Of a stretch of DNA of 40,871 nucleotides, positions 7,345-15,039 are shown piece by piece. The notes under the pieces are model-generated. The model ran no database searches. It saw only the letters and a list, made by a program, of their open reading frames with translations, and was not told the origin of the DNA. The stretch is taken from the NCBI GenBank assembly GCA_902801825.1, contig CADCJS010000001.1, positions 1 to 40,871 on the forward strand. The letters are read 5' to 3'. Numbering within the stretch: position 1 is the first letter of the stretch; each line of letters opens with the position of its first letter. The DNA comes from an uncultured Erysipelotrichaceae bacterium (GTDB lineage Bacteria > Bacillota_I > Bacilli_A > RF39 > UBA660). A program made the position numbers and the translations under genes.

Positions 7345-8429
7345 AATTTCTTTGTTATTACATTGTATGAAATAATTTTTTCTTCTTCAACTGAAGGACA
7401 TATTTCTTTAGCCATATCATTTTCAATATGATACATTTTATCTTTTAATTTAGATGTTGTTATTATATCTTTAAGGTTTTCATATTCCTCAATTGTAACA
7501 AATTTATGTGTTCCATCAAAGAAAACTATATCTATCCCCTTAACTTCTTTTTTAATTTTATTATTATTTTCATCTATAGTTTCTATTTCTTGAACATCAA
7601 AAGGTCTTTCATCTAAATATCTTGTTTCAAATGCTGAAATAATTTGATCTTCAAATTGATTTGGAGCAATTTTTAAAGTTTGATTTGGATTATTGTTCTT
7701 AGTATCATTAAATACAATTGTTCCTTCATTTGTAAAAGGTGTTAATAAGTTTTCTGCAGCTAAATTATTATCTAATATTAAGTATTCAGCTGGAGCTTGT
7801 GAAGCTATTTCACCAGTATTTGATTTATCTTGTGTATAATAAAATTCAATATCTATTACATAATTTTGAAGATTATTAATTGCATTATCTGTAGATAATT
7901 TATCTCTATTATTAAGAGCAACTCTTAACTCATCAATTTTATTATATCCTTCATTTAATTCTTCTCTAACAGTATCATCTAATACAAATTCAGATAAATT
8001 TGGTAATGTTGGTACTATTACTTCATTTTCAATATTTGCTTTATAATTATAAGCTGATTGCAATAATTCAATAGGCATTTGACAATCTTGAATTAATCTA
8101 AATGCTCTTCTTAAATCTTCATCAGAAATATTTTTATATTTATTTTGAATCATATTAATTACATTATCAATATCTTTAACAGCTTCTTCTTTTGGATTAG
8201 TATAATTATCATATTCATCATTAAAGAATTCTGAATATTTATCGTAAAATGTTTCAGCTTCTGATTTTACTTCATTATTATATTCTTTAGTATAATTTTT
8301 TTCATTATTTGTTTTTTTAACTTCTTTATTTCCTACACAACCAGTTAAAGACATAGTTGCGACTAGTGAAAGAGAAGCTAAACTTGTTCTTAATGCTTTT
8401 AATTTTTTTAAATCATTTGTTTTATTCAT
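7335..8429 (-). CDS. Predicted lipoprotein of unknown function
   Basis: I do not recognise this 364-residue protein. It begins with a basic stretch, a hydrophobic segment and the lipobox LTGC, giving lipidation at C31 and attachment to the outer face of the membrane. Residues 40-230 look largely helical and acidic, with an Asn-rich linker. Residues 230-364 look more globular, with VKGIDIVFFDGTHKF near 300. The start was placed at the ATG preceded by AAAGGGGAG; a reading starting six codons earlier would overlap that site. It follows the low-complexity membrane protein gene by 19 bases and ends at a strong terminator, so the two form one transcription unit. A joint surface role is inference. 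No catalytic motif is visible. Confidence 0.7.
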   Translation of the reverse strand: MNKTNDLKKLKALRTSLASLSLVATMSLTGCVGNKEVKKTNNEKNYTKEYNNEVKSEAETFYDKYSEFFNDEYDNYTNPKEEAVKDIDNVINMIQNKYKNISDEDLRRAFRLIQDCQMPIELLQSAYNYKANIENEVIVPTLPNLSEFVLDDTVREELNEGYNKIDELRVALNNRDKLSTDNAINNLQNYVIDIEFYYTQDKSNTGEIASQAPAEYLILDNNLAAENLLTPFTNEGTIVFNDTKNNNPNQTLKIAPNQFEDQIISAFETRYLDERPFDVQEIETIDENNNKIKKEVKGIDIVFFDGTHKFVTIEEYENLKDIITTSKLKDKMYHIENDMAKEICPSVEEEKIISYNVITKKLSI

Positions 8430-8448
8430 TTTAATCTCCCCTTTCATA

Positions 8449-9870
8449 TTATTTTAAAGTTAATGTATAAGCAGAATCTTCTTCTATTTCATAACCTGAT
8501 GTATCGTAATCTTCAAAATCTTCTACATAAATATCATTATTACTACTTTCATAATTATTAGGTACAAAGAAATATTCAATATCTTTTTCATCTTCTTCAA
8601 TTATTGTAGGAGTTGTTGTAGTAGATTTTTCTTCTACAGTTTTATCTTGCTTATCTGGTTGATTTACTGAATCATTTACTTTATCAGAACTTTCATTTAA
8701 ATTTACATTTGTTTTTTGTTCATCAGAACCTTGTACTTTATCAGTTGAAGGTCTAGTAGTTTTATGATTAGTATCTTCTGAATAAGTATCTTGTTTATCT
8801 GGTTGGTATACTGAATCATTTATTTTATCTTCATTACCATCAAAATTATCATCAACTATAACATAATCATTTCCTTCAACTTTACTATCATCTGGAGCGA
8901 TAGTTTTTCCATCACCTTGAGTAATTGTAACATCACCATTTTCAGCTTTATCTTTATCTAAATCAACCCCACCACCATTTGTAGTTGTTTTAGAAGAACC
9001 ACCAGAATTTGATTTATCATTAGTTAAAGTTCCATTAGTTGAAGTTTTTCCATTAGATGAAATAGATGATTTATTACTATTTTCAGTATTTTCTTTTGAA
9101 TTTGTAATTTTATCATTATTTTCTTTAGTTTCAGTTGTATCTTCTTTATTTTTACTTGTTGATGTTTCATTTTTTGTATCATTATTAGATTTATTATTAG
9201 ATTTATTATTAGATTTATCATCAATATTTTTTTCTGTTGCATTATTATTATCTTTAACATTATTCTTATGACACGAGAATGCAGAAGCTGCTACAACAGA
9301 TGCTAGAGCTACAGTAGCAAATAACTTAACATATTTTAATGTTCTTTTTTCTTCTTTTTCTTTTTTAATCTCATTTAATTCTTCTTCACATAATTCAATA
9401 CGTTCATTTAAACCAAATGAATTAGAAATCATATCTACTGTTTGTTCTTTATGTTTTTTTACATCTTTTAATAATTCTTCTTCAGTAATAGATCCAATAG
9501 AATATAAAATATATTTATTATCAACAAATTCTCTATGTAAAACAGAATAACTATAAATACCATATTCTTCACTAGTAGATAAAATATTATTTATATTACT
9601 ATCCTTATCATTAAAAATATAAAAATAACTAACAAATTTTCCTAATTGATTTACTTGATTTAGAGATAGTTCTTCACCATTTTCTGATTTTCCATCATTA
9701 AATACTTTTTCTAATCTTTTAAATTTATATCTTAATTCTCCAAGTTTTAATAATTCTTCACCATATAATTTTTTCTTTTCATCTATATTAATTGAAGAAT
9801 CGTCTTTTATTTTTTTAATATTTTCAAGAATTGAAATATAATCATTTTCAAATTTTTTAATATAAGTCAT
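8449..9870 (-). CDS. Single-pass membrane protein with long low-complexity extracellular tail
   Basis: I do not recognise this 473-residue protein. Residues 1-180 are charged and helical with an acidic-basic coiled character near 160-178. One membrane segment spans about residues 181-199, followed by C200. Residues 201-430 are rich in Asn, Ser, Thr, Lys and Asp with short repeats, and the last 45 residues are acidic and Tyr-rich. The basic run before the membrane segment suggests the N-terminal domain is cytoplasmic and the tail outside, possibly crossing the wall. A signal-transducing or wall-tethering role is conceivable but unproven. A GGGGG-rich ribosome site precedes the ATG and a TTGACA promoter lies upstream. 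The lipoprotein gene follows in the same unit. Confidence 0.7.
   Translation of the reverse strand: MTYIKKFENDYISILENIKKIKDDSSINIDEKKKLYGEELLKLGELRYKFKRLEKVFNDGKSENGEELSLNQVNQLGKFVSYFYIFNDKDSNINNILSTSEEYGIYSYSVLHREFVDNKYILYSIGSITEEELLKDVKKHKEQTVDMISNSFGLNERIELCEEELNEIKKEKEEKRTLKYVKLFATVALASVVAASAFSCHKNNVKDNNNATEKNIDDKSNNKSNNKSNNDTKNETSTSKNKEDTTETKENNDKITNSKENTENSNKSSISSNGKTSTNGTLTNDKSNSGGSSKTTTNGGGVDLDKDKAENGDVTITQGDGKTIAPDDSKVEGNDYVIVDDNFDGNEDKINDSVYQPDKQDTYSEDTNHKTTRPSTDKVQGSDEQKTNVNLNESSDKVNDSVNQPDKQDKTVEEKSTTTTPTIIEEDEKDIEYFFVPNNYESSNNDIYVEDFEDYDTSGYEIEEDSAYTLTLK
8644..8829 (-). repeat. Two-copy 42-base coding repeat
   Basis: Segments 8788-8829 and 8644-8685 encode DKINDSVYQPDKQD and DKVNDSVNQPDKQD in the tail of the low-complexity membrane protein. 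The bases differ at only a few positions, which points to a fairly recent internal duplication. Confidence 0.75.
9181..9216 (-). repeat. Perfect 12-base tandem repeat, three copies
   Basis: ATTATTAGATTT is repeated exactly three times and encodes KSNN units in the membrane protein tail. Such repeats can change copy number in frame and lengthen or shorten the linker. Confidence 0.85.
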
Positions 9871-9902
9871 ATATAATTTCCCCCTTTGAAAGACTGTGCC
9901 TT

Positions 9903-9931
9903 ATATTATCATAATAAATATTATTTGTCAA
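9903..9931 (-). promoter_or_regulatory. Candidate promoter of the two-gene surface operon
   Basis: On the minus strand a consensus TTGACA (9926-9931) lies 17 bases before TAATAT (9903-9908), a poor -10 match. The -35 match and the position after the yabG terminator support it. Confidence 0.45.
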
Positions 9932-9942
9932 ATAAATGAAAC

Positions 9943-9976
9943 AAAAATAAGAGTCTATTTTTTTGTTAAACTCTTA
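9943..9976 (-). terminator. Rho-independent terminator after yabG
   Basis: TAAGAGT (9970-9976) pairs with ACTCTTA (9948-9954) on the minus strand across a 15-base loop, followed by TTTTTG. The yabG stop codon starts the stem. Confidence 0.6.
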
Positions 9977-10741
9977 CTTTTTTTTAGGATAACCCACAAT
10001 CATACAACCAAATGTTTTTAATCCACCCATTCCATCACTTTTAGATTTAGTGTTGTTTAATACTTTAATTAAATCTATTTCTTTATTATTCTCTGTTAAA
10101 GCAAGAAAAGAAGCGATAATTGCTGGATCTAAAGCATGTATATTAACTCTTTTTGGACTTGATGCGAATGATGCACCTGCTTTTATTAATTCTTCATAGT
10201 TTGATTGACAAGCTCCTGCAATTATCTTTAATTTATCATAAGATTTTTCATAATCTCTACTTTTTTTAATAGCATCTATAAAACAATCACTATTCTTATA
10301 TTTATTATTAAATTTATTAAAAGCATCATGTCCAGTAATAATTACTATATCCGGTTTTATATCATTTAAATATTTTGATATTTGATTAGATAAATTTTCT
10401 TCTTCACAATATATACCATATGCATTTATATTTAATTCTTTATAAAATTTTAAACATCTATTTAAATAATCTTTATCCGCATCAATATGTAATATTTTTC
10501 CAGGAATAAAAAAATAATCATTACTTATTTGATCTATATTATCTTTTATTAAATTTATTAAATTTGAATCATCTTCTCTATAATAATTATTCTCTATTTT
10601 TAGATCATCTTTAAATGCATTTGCGCATAATCTAATATTTATTCCAGATAAATAATATGTATTTTCTTTAATATCAATTATTTTAAATAAACAATCATTA
10701 TTATATTTATATCTTGATACTATGTCTCCAATTTTAAACAT
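9974..10741 (-). CDS. yabG: Sporulation-specific protease YabG
   Basis: YabG is a family U57 cysteine protease that processes spore coat or cortex-lytic proteins late in sporulation. The 255-residue protein opens with FKIGDIVSRYKY, as in Bacillus YabG (a small beta domain). It contains DIVIITGHDAF near 132-141 and IIAGACQSNYEELIKAGASFASSPKRVNIH in separate adjacent blocks at 173-202. H138 and C178 are the likely catalytic pair by position in the family blocks. The C-terminus keeps the GMGGLKTFGCMIVGYP block. The start was placed at the ATG behind GGTGAAAG; a TTG four codons upstream overlaps that site. Gene order rsmA-yabG equals that of B. subtilis. It has its own transcription unit between two terminators, and a weak sigma-K-like promoter is discussed in the findings. 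Confidence 0.92.
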   Translation of the reverse strand: MFKIGDIVSRYKYNNDCLFKIIDIKENTYYLSGINIRLCANAFKDDLKIENNYYREDDSNLINLIKDNIDQISNDYFFIPGKILHIDADKDYLNRCLKFYKELNINAYGIYCEEENLSNQISKYLNDIKPDIVIITGHDAFNKFNNKYKNSDCFIDAIKKSRDYEKSYDKLKIIAGACQSNYEELIKAGASFASSPKRVNIHALDPAIIASFLALTENNKEIDLIKVLNNTKSKSDGMGGLKTFGCMIVGYPKKK

Positions 10742-10761
10742 TTCTTTCACCAATATATATT

Positions 10762-10801
10762 ATGAAAAAAATAGAAGAATGTTTACTTATTCTTCTATTT
10801 T
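10762..10801 (-). terminator. Rho-independent terminator after rsmA
   Basis: A perfect 13-base stem (10789-10801 with 10768-10780) and 8-base loop on the minus strand end in a T7 tract. The stem overlaps the rsmA stop codon. Confidence 0.85.
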
Positions 10802-11593
10802 ATTACATATATATATGAATTGTTCTAATGTTATATTTTCAGCACGTGAATTTAAATCAAGATTAATACTTTTTAATATATTTTCTAATTTTTCTTGTGG
10901 ATAATTTTTTAAATTATTTCTAATATTTTTTCTTTTATATTTAAAAGCATCTCTAACTAATTTAAAAAATAAGTCTTCATTATTTGCCTTATATTTATTA
11001 TGTTTTTTAAATTCAATTATTACACTATCAACATTAGGTTTTGGTACAAAACAATTTCTTGAAACATCTAATAATTTTTTTATATCAAAATAATAATTTA
11101 AATAAACAGTTAATGAATTATATTCTTTTGTGTTTACTTTAGCATTAAATCTATCTCCAACTTCTTTTTGTACCATTACTACTATTTTATCCACAGGAAT
11201 TTTATCTTCTATAAATTTTGTAATAATTGGTGTTGTTATATAGTATGGTAAATTCGCAACTACAAATATTTTTTTATAATCTAAATCTTTTATGTCATCC
11301 ATAACATTTCTTTTTAAAAAATCAGCAAATATTATTTTTATATTATTTTTATTTTCTAATTGTTTTTCAATTATTTCTTTTAATGATTCATCTATTTCAT
11401 AACCTACTACATATTTAGCTTTTTCGGTTAAATAATATGTTAAAAATGCAGCACCTACACCTATTTCAATTACTAATGTGTCTTTATCTACTTCAGACTT
11501 ATCACCTATATTTCTTAATATATTTTCATCTTTTAAAAAGTTTTGACCGAACTTTTTTTTGAATATATAATCTTTAATTAGTTCTTTATTCAT
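10787..11593 (-). CDS. rsmA: 16S rRNA dimethyladenosine transferase RsmA (KsgA)
   Basis: RsmA dimethylates two adjacent adenosines in the 3' terminal hairpin of 16S rRNA during small-subunit assembly, using S-adenosylmethionine. The 268-residue protein has the N-terminal FGQNFLKDENILRNI, the SAM-binding EIGVGAAFLTYYL near residue 43, an acidic residue in VVGYEIDE and the catalytic NLPYYITTPI near 113. The C-terminal helical domain is complete. Its ATG overlaps the tatD stop in an ATGA arrangement, indicating translational coupling. In B. subtilis yabE and rnmV lie between tatD and ksgA; both are missing here. A strong terminator follows. Confidence 0.95.
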   Translation of the reverse strand: MNKELIKDYIFKKKFGQNFLKDENILRNIGDKSEVDKDTLVIEIGVGAAFLTYYLTEKAKYVVGYEIDESLKEIIEKQLENKNNIKIIFADFLKRNVMDDIKDLDYKKIFVVANLPYYITTPIITKFIEDKIPVDKIVVMVQKEVGDRFNAKVNTKEYNSLTVYLNYYFDIKKLLDVSRNCFVPKPNVDSVIIEFKKHNKYKANNEDLFFKLVRDAFKYKRKNIRNNLKNYPQEKLENILKSINLDLNSRAENITLEQFIYICNKIEE

Positions 11594-12336
11594 ATATTAA
11601 ATATCTCCTTTGTATTTTTAGTAGTTTCTTCTATAACTTTTTCAGGTGTTTCTTTCTTTATTTCTGCTATTTTATTAATAATATATATTAAATTTGTAGG
11701 ATTATTTTTTTTCCCTCTATTAGGTTCTGGTGTTAAATAAGGGCTATCAGTTTCAACTAAAATATCTTTTAAATCTAAATTATTTATTAACTCAATTTGT
11801 TTTTTATTATTTTTATATGTTATTGGTCCATCAATACCTATTTTAAATCCTAAATTAATAAACTTTTTTGCCATTTCTAAACTACCCTGAAAACAATGCA
11901 TACTACCTTTTAAATTATATTTTTTTAAAATATCATATACATCTTGAATAGAATTTCTTGCATGAATTATTACAGGTAAATTATATTCTTCAGCTAACTT
12001 TAGTTGTTTTTCAAATATATATTTTTGTTTATCTTTATTATCTTTTGTCCAATAATAATCTAAACCTATTTCACCAATAGCAATAATATTATTCTTATTT
12101 ATTAATCTCTCTAATTTAATAAAATCTTTTTCATTTATATTTTCTACTTCATCATAATTTAAACCTATTGAAGCATATACATTATTATATTTTTTTGATA
12201 ATTTTATAACTTCTTTACTTGTTTTTATATTAACTGAATTTATAATTAAATTAATATTTTTATTTAAACATTTCTTAATAATATCTTTATAATTTTTTGT
12301 TTCAGTTTTATAAATATGACAATGAGTATCAAACAT
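11590..12336 (-). CDS. tatD: TatD family metal-dependent DNase
   Basis: TatD proteins are TIM-barrel metal-dependent hydrolases with 3'-5' exonuclease activity linked to DNA repair and to degradation during cell death. The 248-residue protein shows FDTHCHIY at its N-terminus (metal His pair), GEIGLDYYW near residue 92, VIIHARNS near 123, GSMHCFQGS near 144 and LVETDSPYLTPEPNRG near 199. These supply all expected metal ligands. An AGGTGAAG ribosome site precedes the ATG. It is translationally coupled to rsmA, with a four-base overlap. The order metG-tatD-rsmA is the standard Bacillota arrangement. Confidence 0.95.
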   Translation of the reverse strand: MFDTHCHIYKTETKNYKDIIKKCLNKNINLIINSVNIKTSKEVIKLSKKYNNVYASIGLNYDEVENINEKDFIKLERLINKNNIIAIGEIGLDYYWTKDNKDKQKYIFEKQLKLAEEYNLPVIIHARNSIQDVYDILKKYNLKGSMHCFQGSLEMAKKFINLGFKIGIDGPITYKNNKKQIELINNLDLKDILVETDSPYLTPEPNRGKKNNPTNLIYIINKIAEIKKETPEKVIEETTKNTKEIFNI

Positions 12337-12354
12337 TTTTCTTCACCTAAAAAG

Positions 12355-12363
12355 ATTATAACA
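12355..12363 (-). promoter_or_regulatory. Extended -10 promoter candidate before tatD
   Basis: On the minus strand TGTTATAAT is a full extended -10 element directly after the metG terminator. No -35 is evident and the leader would be only about 12 bases, barely covering the ribosome site. Confidence 0.4.
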
Positions 12364-12395
12364 CAAAAAAAGAAATTAATGATTATTCATTAATT
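12364..12395 (-). terminator. Rho-independent terminator after metG
   Basis: On the minus strand AATTAATGA pairs with TCATTAATT across a 4-base loop, followed by a T-rich tract. The stem spans the metG stop codon. Confidence 0.7.
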
Positions 12396-13947
12396 CTTTT
12401 ATATATTCTATTTCTGTTTCAGTATCTAATCTTAAGAAAATAGGTTCACCTTTTTCAATTACTTTATTATTATCAAATGAATATATATTATTTAAATCTT
12501 CAAAAGATACATTATTATTTAACCCTAATTGCTTTAAGATTTTATTTGATGTTTCTAACATAAATGGTCTTATTAAAATTGCGATTACTTTTAATGAACT
12601 TGCTAAGTGATTCATTGCAGAAGATAATTCTTCTATTTTATTATCTTTTGATAAAACCCATGGTTCTACTTCATCTATATATTTATTTGTTCTAGATACT
12701 AAATTCCAAATAGATTGTATAGCATTAGAAAATTCAAATTTATCAATAAATTCTTTGTTATTTGAAACAGATACTTTAACTGATTCTTCTAAATCTTTAT
12801 CAACTTGATTTACTATACCTTTATAATTAGGAATAATCCCATCAAAATATTTATTTATCATAGATATAGTTCTATTTAATAGATTTCCTAAATCATTACA
12901 CAAATCTGAATTATATCTTGAAACAAAATCTTCAGGAGTAAATATTTCATCTTGATTATTTGGCATTTCTCTTAATAAATAGTATTTAGTAGCATCTAAT
13001 CCATATCTTTCTATTAATTGTTCAGGATAAATTGTATTTCCCTTTGATTTACTCATTTTTCCATCTTTCATCATTATAAAATTATGAACATAAATATGTT
13101 CTGGTAATGGTAAATCTAAAGCCATTAAGAATATTGGCCAATAAATTAAGTGAAATCTAGCAATATCTTTACCAACAATATGAATATTAGCTGGCCAATA
13201 TTTTTCAAATAAAGATGTGTCTTCTTGTCCATAACCTAATGCAGTTATATAGTTTGTTAATGCATCTAACCATACATACACAACATGTTTAGGATTACTT
13301 AATACTTTAATACCCCAGTCAAAAGATGTTCTAGTTACGCATAAATCTTCTAATCCAGGTTTAATAAAATTATTAATCATCTCTGTTTTTCTATAATCCG
13401 GTTTAATAAAATCAGGATGTTTCTCATAATAATCTAATAATTTATCAGTATATTTTTTCATATTGAAGAAATATGCTTCTTCTTTCATCAATTTTACAGC
13501 TCTATTACAATCTGGGCATTTGCCATCAACTAATTGTGATTCTGTCCAATAACTTTCACAAGGTTTACAATACCATCCTTCATATTCACCTAAGTATATA
13601 TCTCCTTGTTTTAAAAATCTTTCAAAAATCCATTGAACAGTTTTTTCATGATATTCATCAGTAGTTCTAATATATTTATCATAATCAATTTTCATTAGTT
13701 TCCATAATTCTTTAGCTTTTTGAGCTTGCAAATCCACATATTCTTTTGGTGATAATCCTTCTTCTTTTGCTTTATCTTGAATCTTTTGACCATGTTCATC
13801 TGTTCCAGTAAGCATAAAAGTATCTTCACCATGCATCTTATGATATCTTTTTAAAGAATCTGTTAATATTTCAGTATATGCAGTTCCTATATGATATCTA
13901 CCACTAGGATAATAGATTGGTGTTGTTATATAAAAATTTTTTTTCAT
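12376..13947 (-). CDS. metG: Methionyl-tRNA synthetase, short form
   Basis: MetG charges tRNA-Met for initiation and elongation. The 523-residue protein shows FYITTPIYYPSGRYHIG (HIGH-type motif at about 18-21), a zinc knuckle with Cys pairs in WYCKPCESYW and GKCPDCN, and the KMSKSKGN loop near 300. The helical anticodon domain follows. The C-terminal dimerisation/tRNA-binding (EMAP-like) domain found in the roughly 660-residue B. subtilis enzyme is absent; the protein stops soon after the anticodon domain. The start was set at the ATG whose product begins MKKNFYIT. Another in-frame ATG lies three codons upstream, and the ribosome site is weak (AAGATGAT). It follows dut by 16 bases. Confidence 0.95.
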   Translation of the reverse strand: MKKNFYITTPIYYPSGRYHIGTAYTEILTDSLKRYHKMHGEDTFMLTGTDEHGQKIQDKAKEEGLSPKEYVDLQAQKAKELWKLMKIDYDKYIRTTDEYHEKTVQWIFERFLKQGDIYLGEYEGWYCKPCESYWTESQLVDGKCPDCNRAVKLMKEEAYFFNMKKYTDKLLDYYEKHPDFIKPDYRKTEMINNFIKPGLEDLCVTRTSFDWGIKVLSNPKHVVYVWLDALTNYITALGYGQEDTSLFEKYWPANIHIVGKDIARFHLIYWPIFLMALDLPLPEHIYVHNFIMMKDGKMSKSKGNTIYPEQLIERYGLDATKYYLLREMPNNQDEIFTPEDFVSRYNSDLCNDLGNLLNRTISMINKYFDGIIPNYKGIVNQVDKDLEESVKVSVSNNKEFIDKFEFSNAIQSIWNLVSRTNKYIDEVEPWVLSKDNKIEELSSAMNHLASSLKVIAILIRPFMLETSNKILKQLGLNNNVSFEDLNNIYSFDNNKVIEKGEPIFLRLDTETEIEYIKELMNNH

Positions 13948-13963
13948 CAAAATCATCTTCTTT

Positions 13964-14434
13964 CTAATTACCTGTTGATCCAAAGCCTCCTGTTCTTTGA
14001 CCTTCAGCTATGTCATCATCAGTTAAATAATACTTTAAAAATATTCCTTGGGCATATTTATCTCCTTTTTCCACATTAAATACTTTTTCACCTTCATTTT
14101 TTAAAGCAATAAACATATGCCCTTCATTGTCTTCATTATTATAATAATCACTATCAACTATTCCAACTTGATTACATAATCTAATGTTATATTTAAAACC
14201 CATACTAGATCTTACTAAAATAGCTAAAAATTCATCATTATTCATTTTAACTTTTATTCCTGATGGAATTTTAATTGTTTCACCAGGTTTTAATTCAAAT
14301 GAAAAAGGACTAAAAAAATCATAACCAGCTGAATTTTTTGTAGATCTTATAGGTAATTTTATATCTTCATAACTACATTTATCTTTTAATTTTTTTTCAT
14401 ATTCTTTTACACTTATTTTTTCAAATTTTCTCAT
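13964..14434 (-). CDS. dut: dUTP diphosphatase (trimeric dUTPase)
   Basis: Dut hydrolyses dUTP to dUMP and pyrophosphate, keeping uracil out of DNA and supplying the thymidylate precursor. All five motifs are visible in the 156-residue protein: AGYDFF, RSSMG, the long GIVDSDYYNNEDNEGHMF segment, GDKYAQGIF and the C-terminal RTGGFGSTG that closes on the active site. The insertion within motif 3 (NNEDNEGH) matches a subset of Bacillota and phage dUTPases. The start is the ATG after TTTTAGGAGG; a longer reading would run into the promoter. It has its own promoter with an overlapping palindrome, and metG follows by 16 bases. It is not part of the B. subtilis origin cluster, so it is an insertion here. 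Confidence 0.93.
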   Translation of the reverse strand: MRKFEKISVKEYEKKLKDKCSYEDIKLPIRSTKNSAGYDFFSPFSFELKPGETIKIPSGIKVKMNNDEFLAILVRSSMGFKYNIRLCNQVGIVDSDYYNNEDNEGHMFIALKNEGEKVFNVEKGDKYAQGIFLKYYLTDDDIAEGQRTGGFGSTGN

Positions 14435-14458
14435 TATATTCCTCCTAAAATATAAAAT

Positions 14459-14493
14459 AACTATATCATAGTTAGAATTTAAAATCAATTCAA
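14459..14493 (-). promoter_or_regulatory. dut promoter overlapping a palindrome
   Basis: On the minus strand TTGAAT (14488-14493) lies 17 bases before TATGAT (14465-14470). A palindrome with arms AACTAT and ATAGTT around 3 bases (14459-14473) covers the -10 element, as an operator would. The -35 overlaps the end of spoVT. Confidence 0.55.
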
Positions 14494-14999
14494 TCTAGTA
14501 TATTACTTAATAATAAAACTAAGTTATTAAGTATTTCTTTGTCTTTTATACTTATCATATTTTTAGAATAAACAATAAACTGACCATAACTAAAACCAGA
14601 TATTTTTATATTTTTTGAATAAATATAAGATTCTATAAATAAATCATTTGTTATTTCTACTTTTTTATAAAAATCTATTTCTATTTCATTATCTATATTA
14701 TTTCTTATTATTTTAGATATATTTTTGTTTTTATATATTTCTTTATTAGAATATATTATTCTTTCTTTATCAGTAACAATAATATTAATACCGGTTAAGT
14801 TATTATATGATTTAGACATTAAATATAAAATATTATTTAATTCAGAAAGTTTATTATACTTTGATAAAACTATTTTATTATCTTCTATTTTTATTTCAAT
14901 ATCATCATTTTGATCTATTTTTAATCTTTTTCTTAATTCTATAGGAATAACTATTCTACCTAAGTTATCTATTTTTCTAACAATTCCATTTAACTTCAT
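14490..14999 (-). CDS. spoVT: Stage V sporulation protein T, AbrB-like transcription factor
   Basis: SpoVT is a forespore regulator that adjusts the sigma-G regulon. The 169-residue protein starts with a swapped-hairpin AbrB domain, GIVRKIDNLGRIVIPIELRK at about residues 5-24, and continues with a GAF-like domain (about 55-169) containing LTGINIIVTDKERIIYSN. This two-domain layout separates SpoVT from AbrB and Abh, which are shorter and have a different C-terminus. It directly follows mfd, the same order as in B. subtilis. The ATG at 14999 is used because AGGGTGA lies just upstream; a GTG three codons earlier is inside that site. Confidence 0.9.
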   Translation of the reverse strand: MKLNGIVRKIDNLGRIVIPIELRKRLKIDQNDDIEIKIEDNKIVLSKYNKLSELNNILYLMSKSYNNLTGINIIVTDKERIIYSNKEIYKNKNISKIIRNNIDNEIEIDFYKKVEITNDLFIESYIYSKNIKISGFSYGQFIVYSKNMISIKDKEILNNLVLLLSNILD

Positions 15000-15039
15000 A
15001 TTTTTCACCCTATTTTAGTATGAAAAATTGAATTAATAT

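Noticed and set aside
9024-9260. 78-codon frame rich in Ile, Lys and Leu inside the low-complexity membrane protein gene
   Set aside because: It is a +1 reading of the repeat region; the main frame has a promoter, ribosome site and a coherent protein.
10841-10846. CACGTG core inside rsmA
   Set aside because: The arms are not symmetric, so it is not a parS site.
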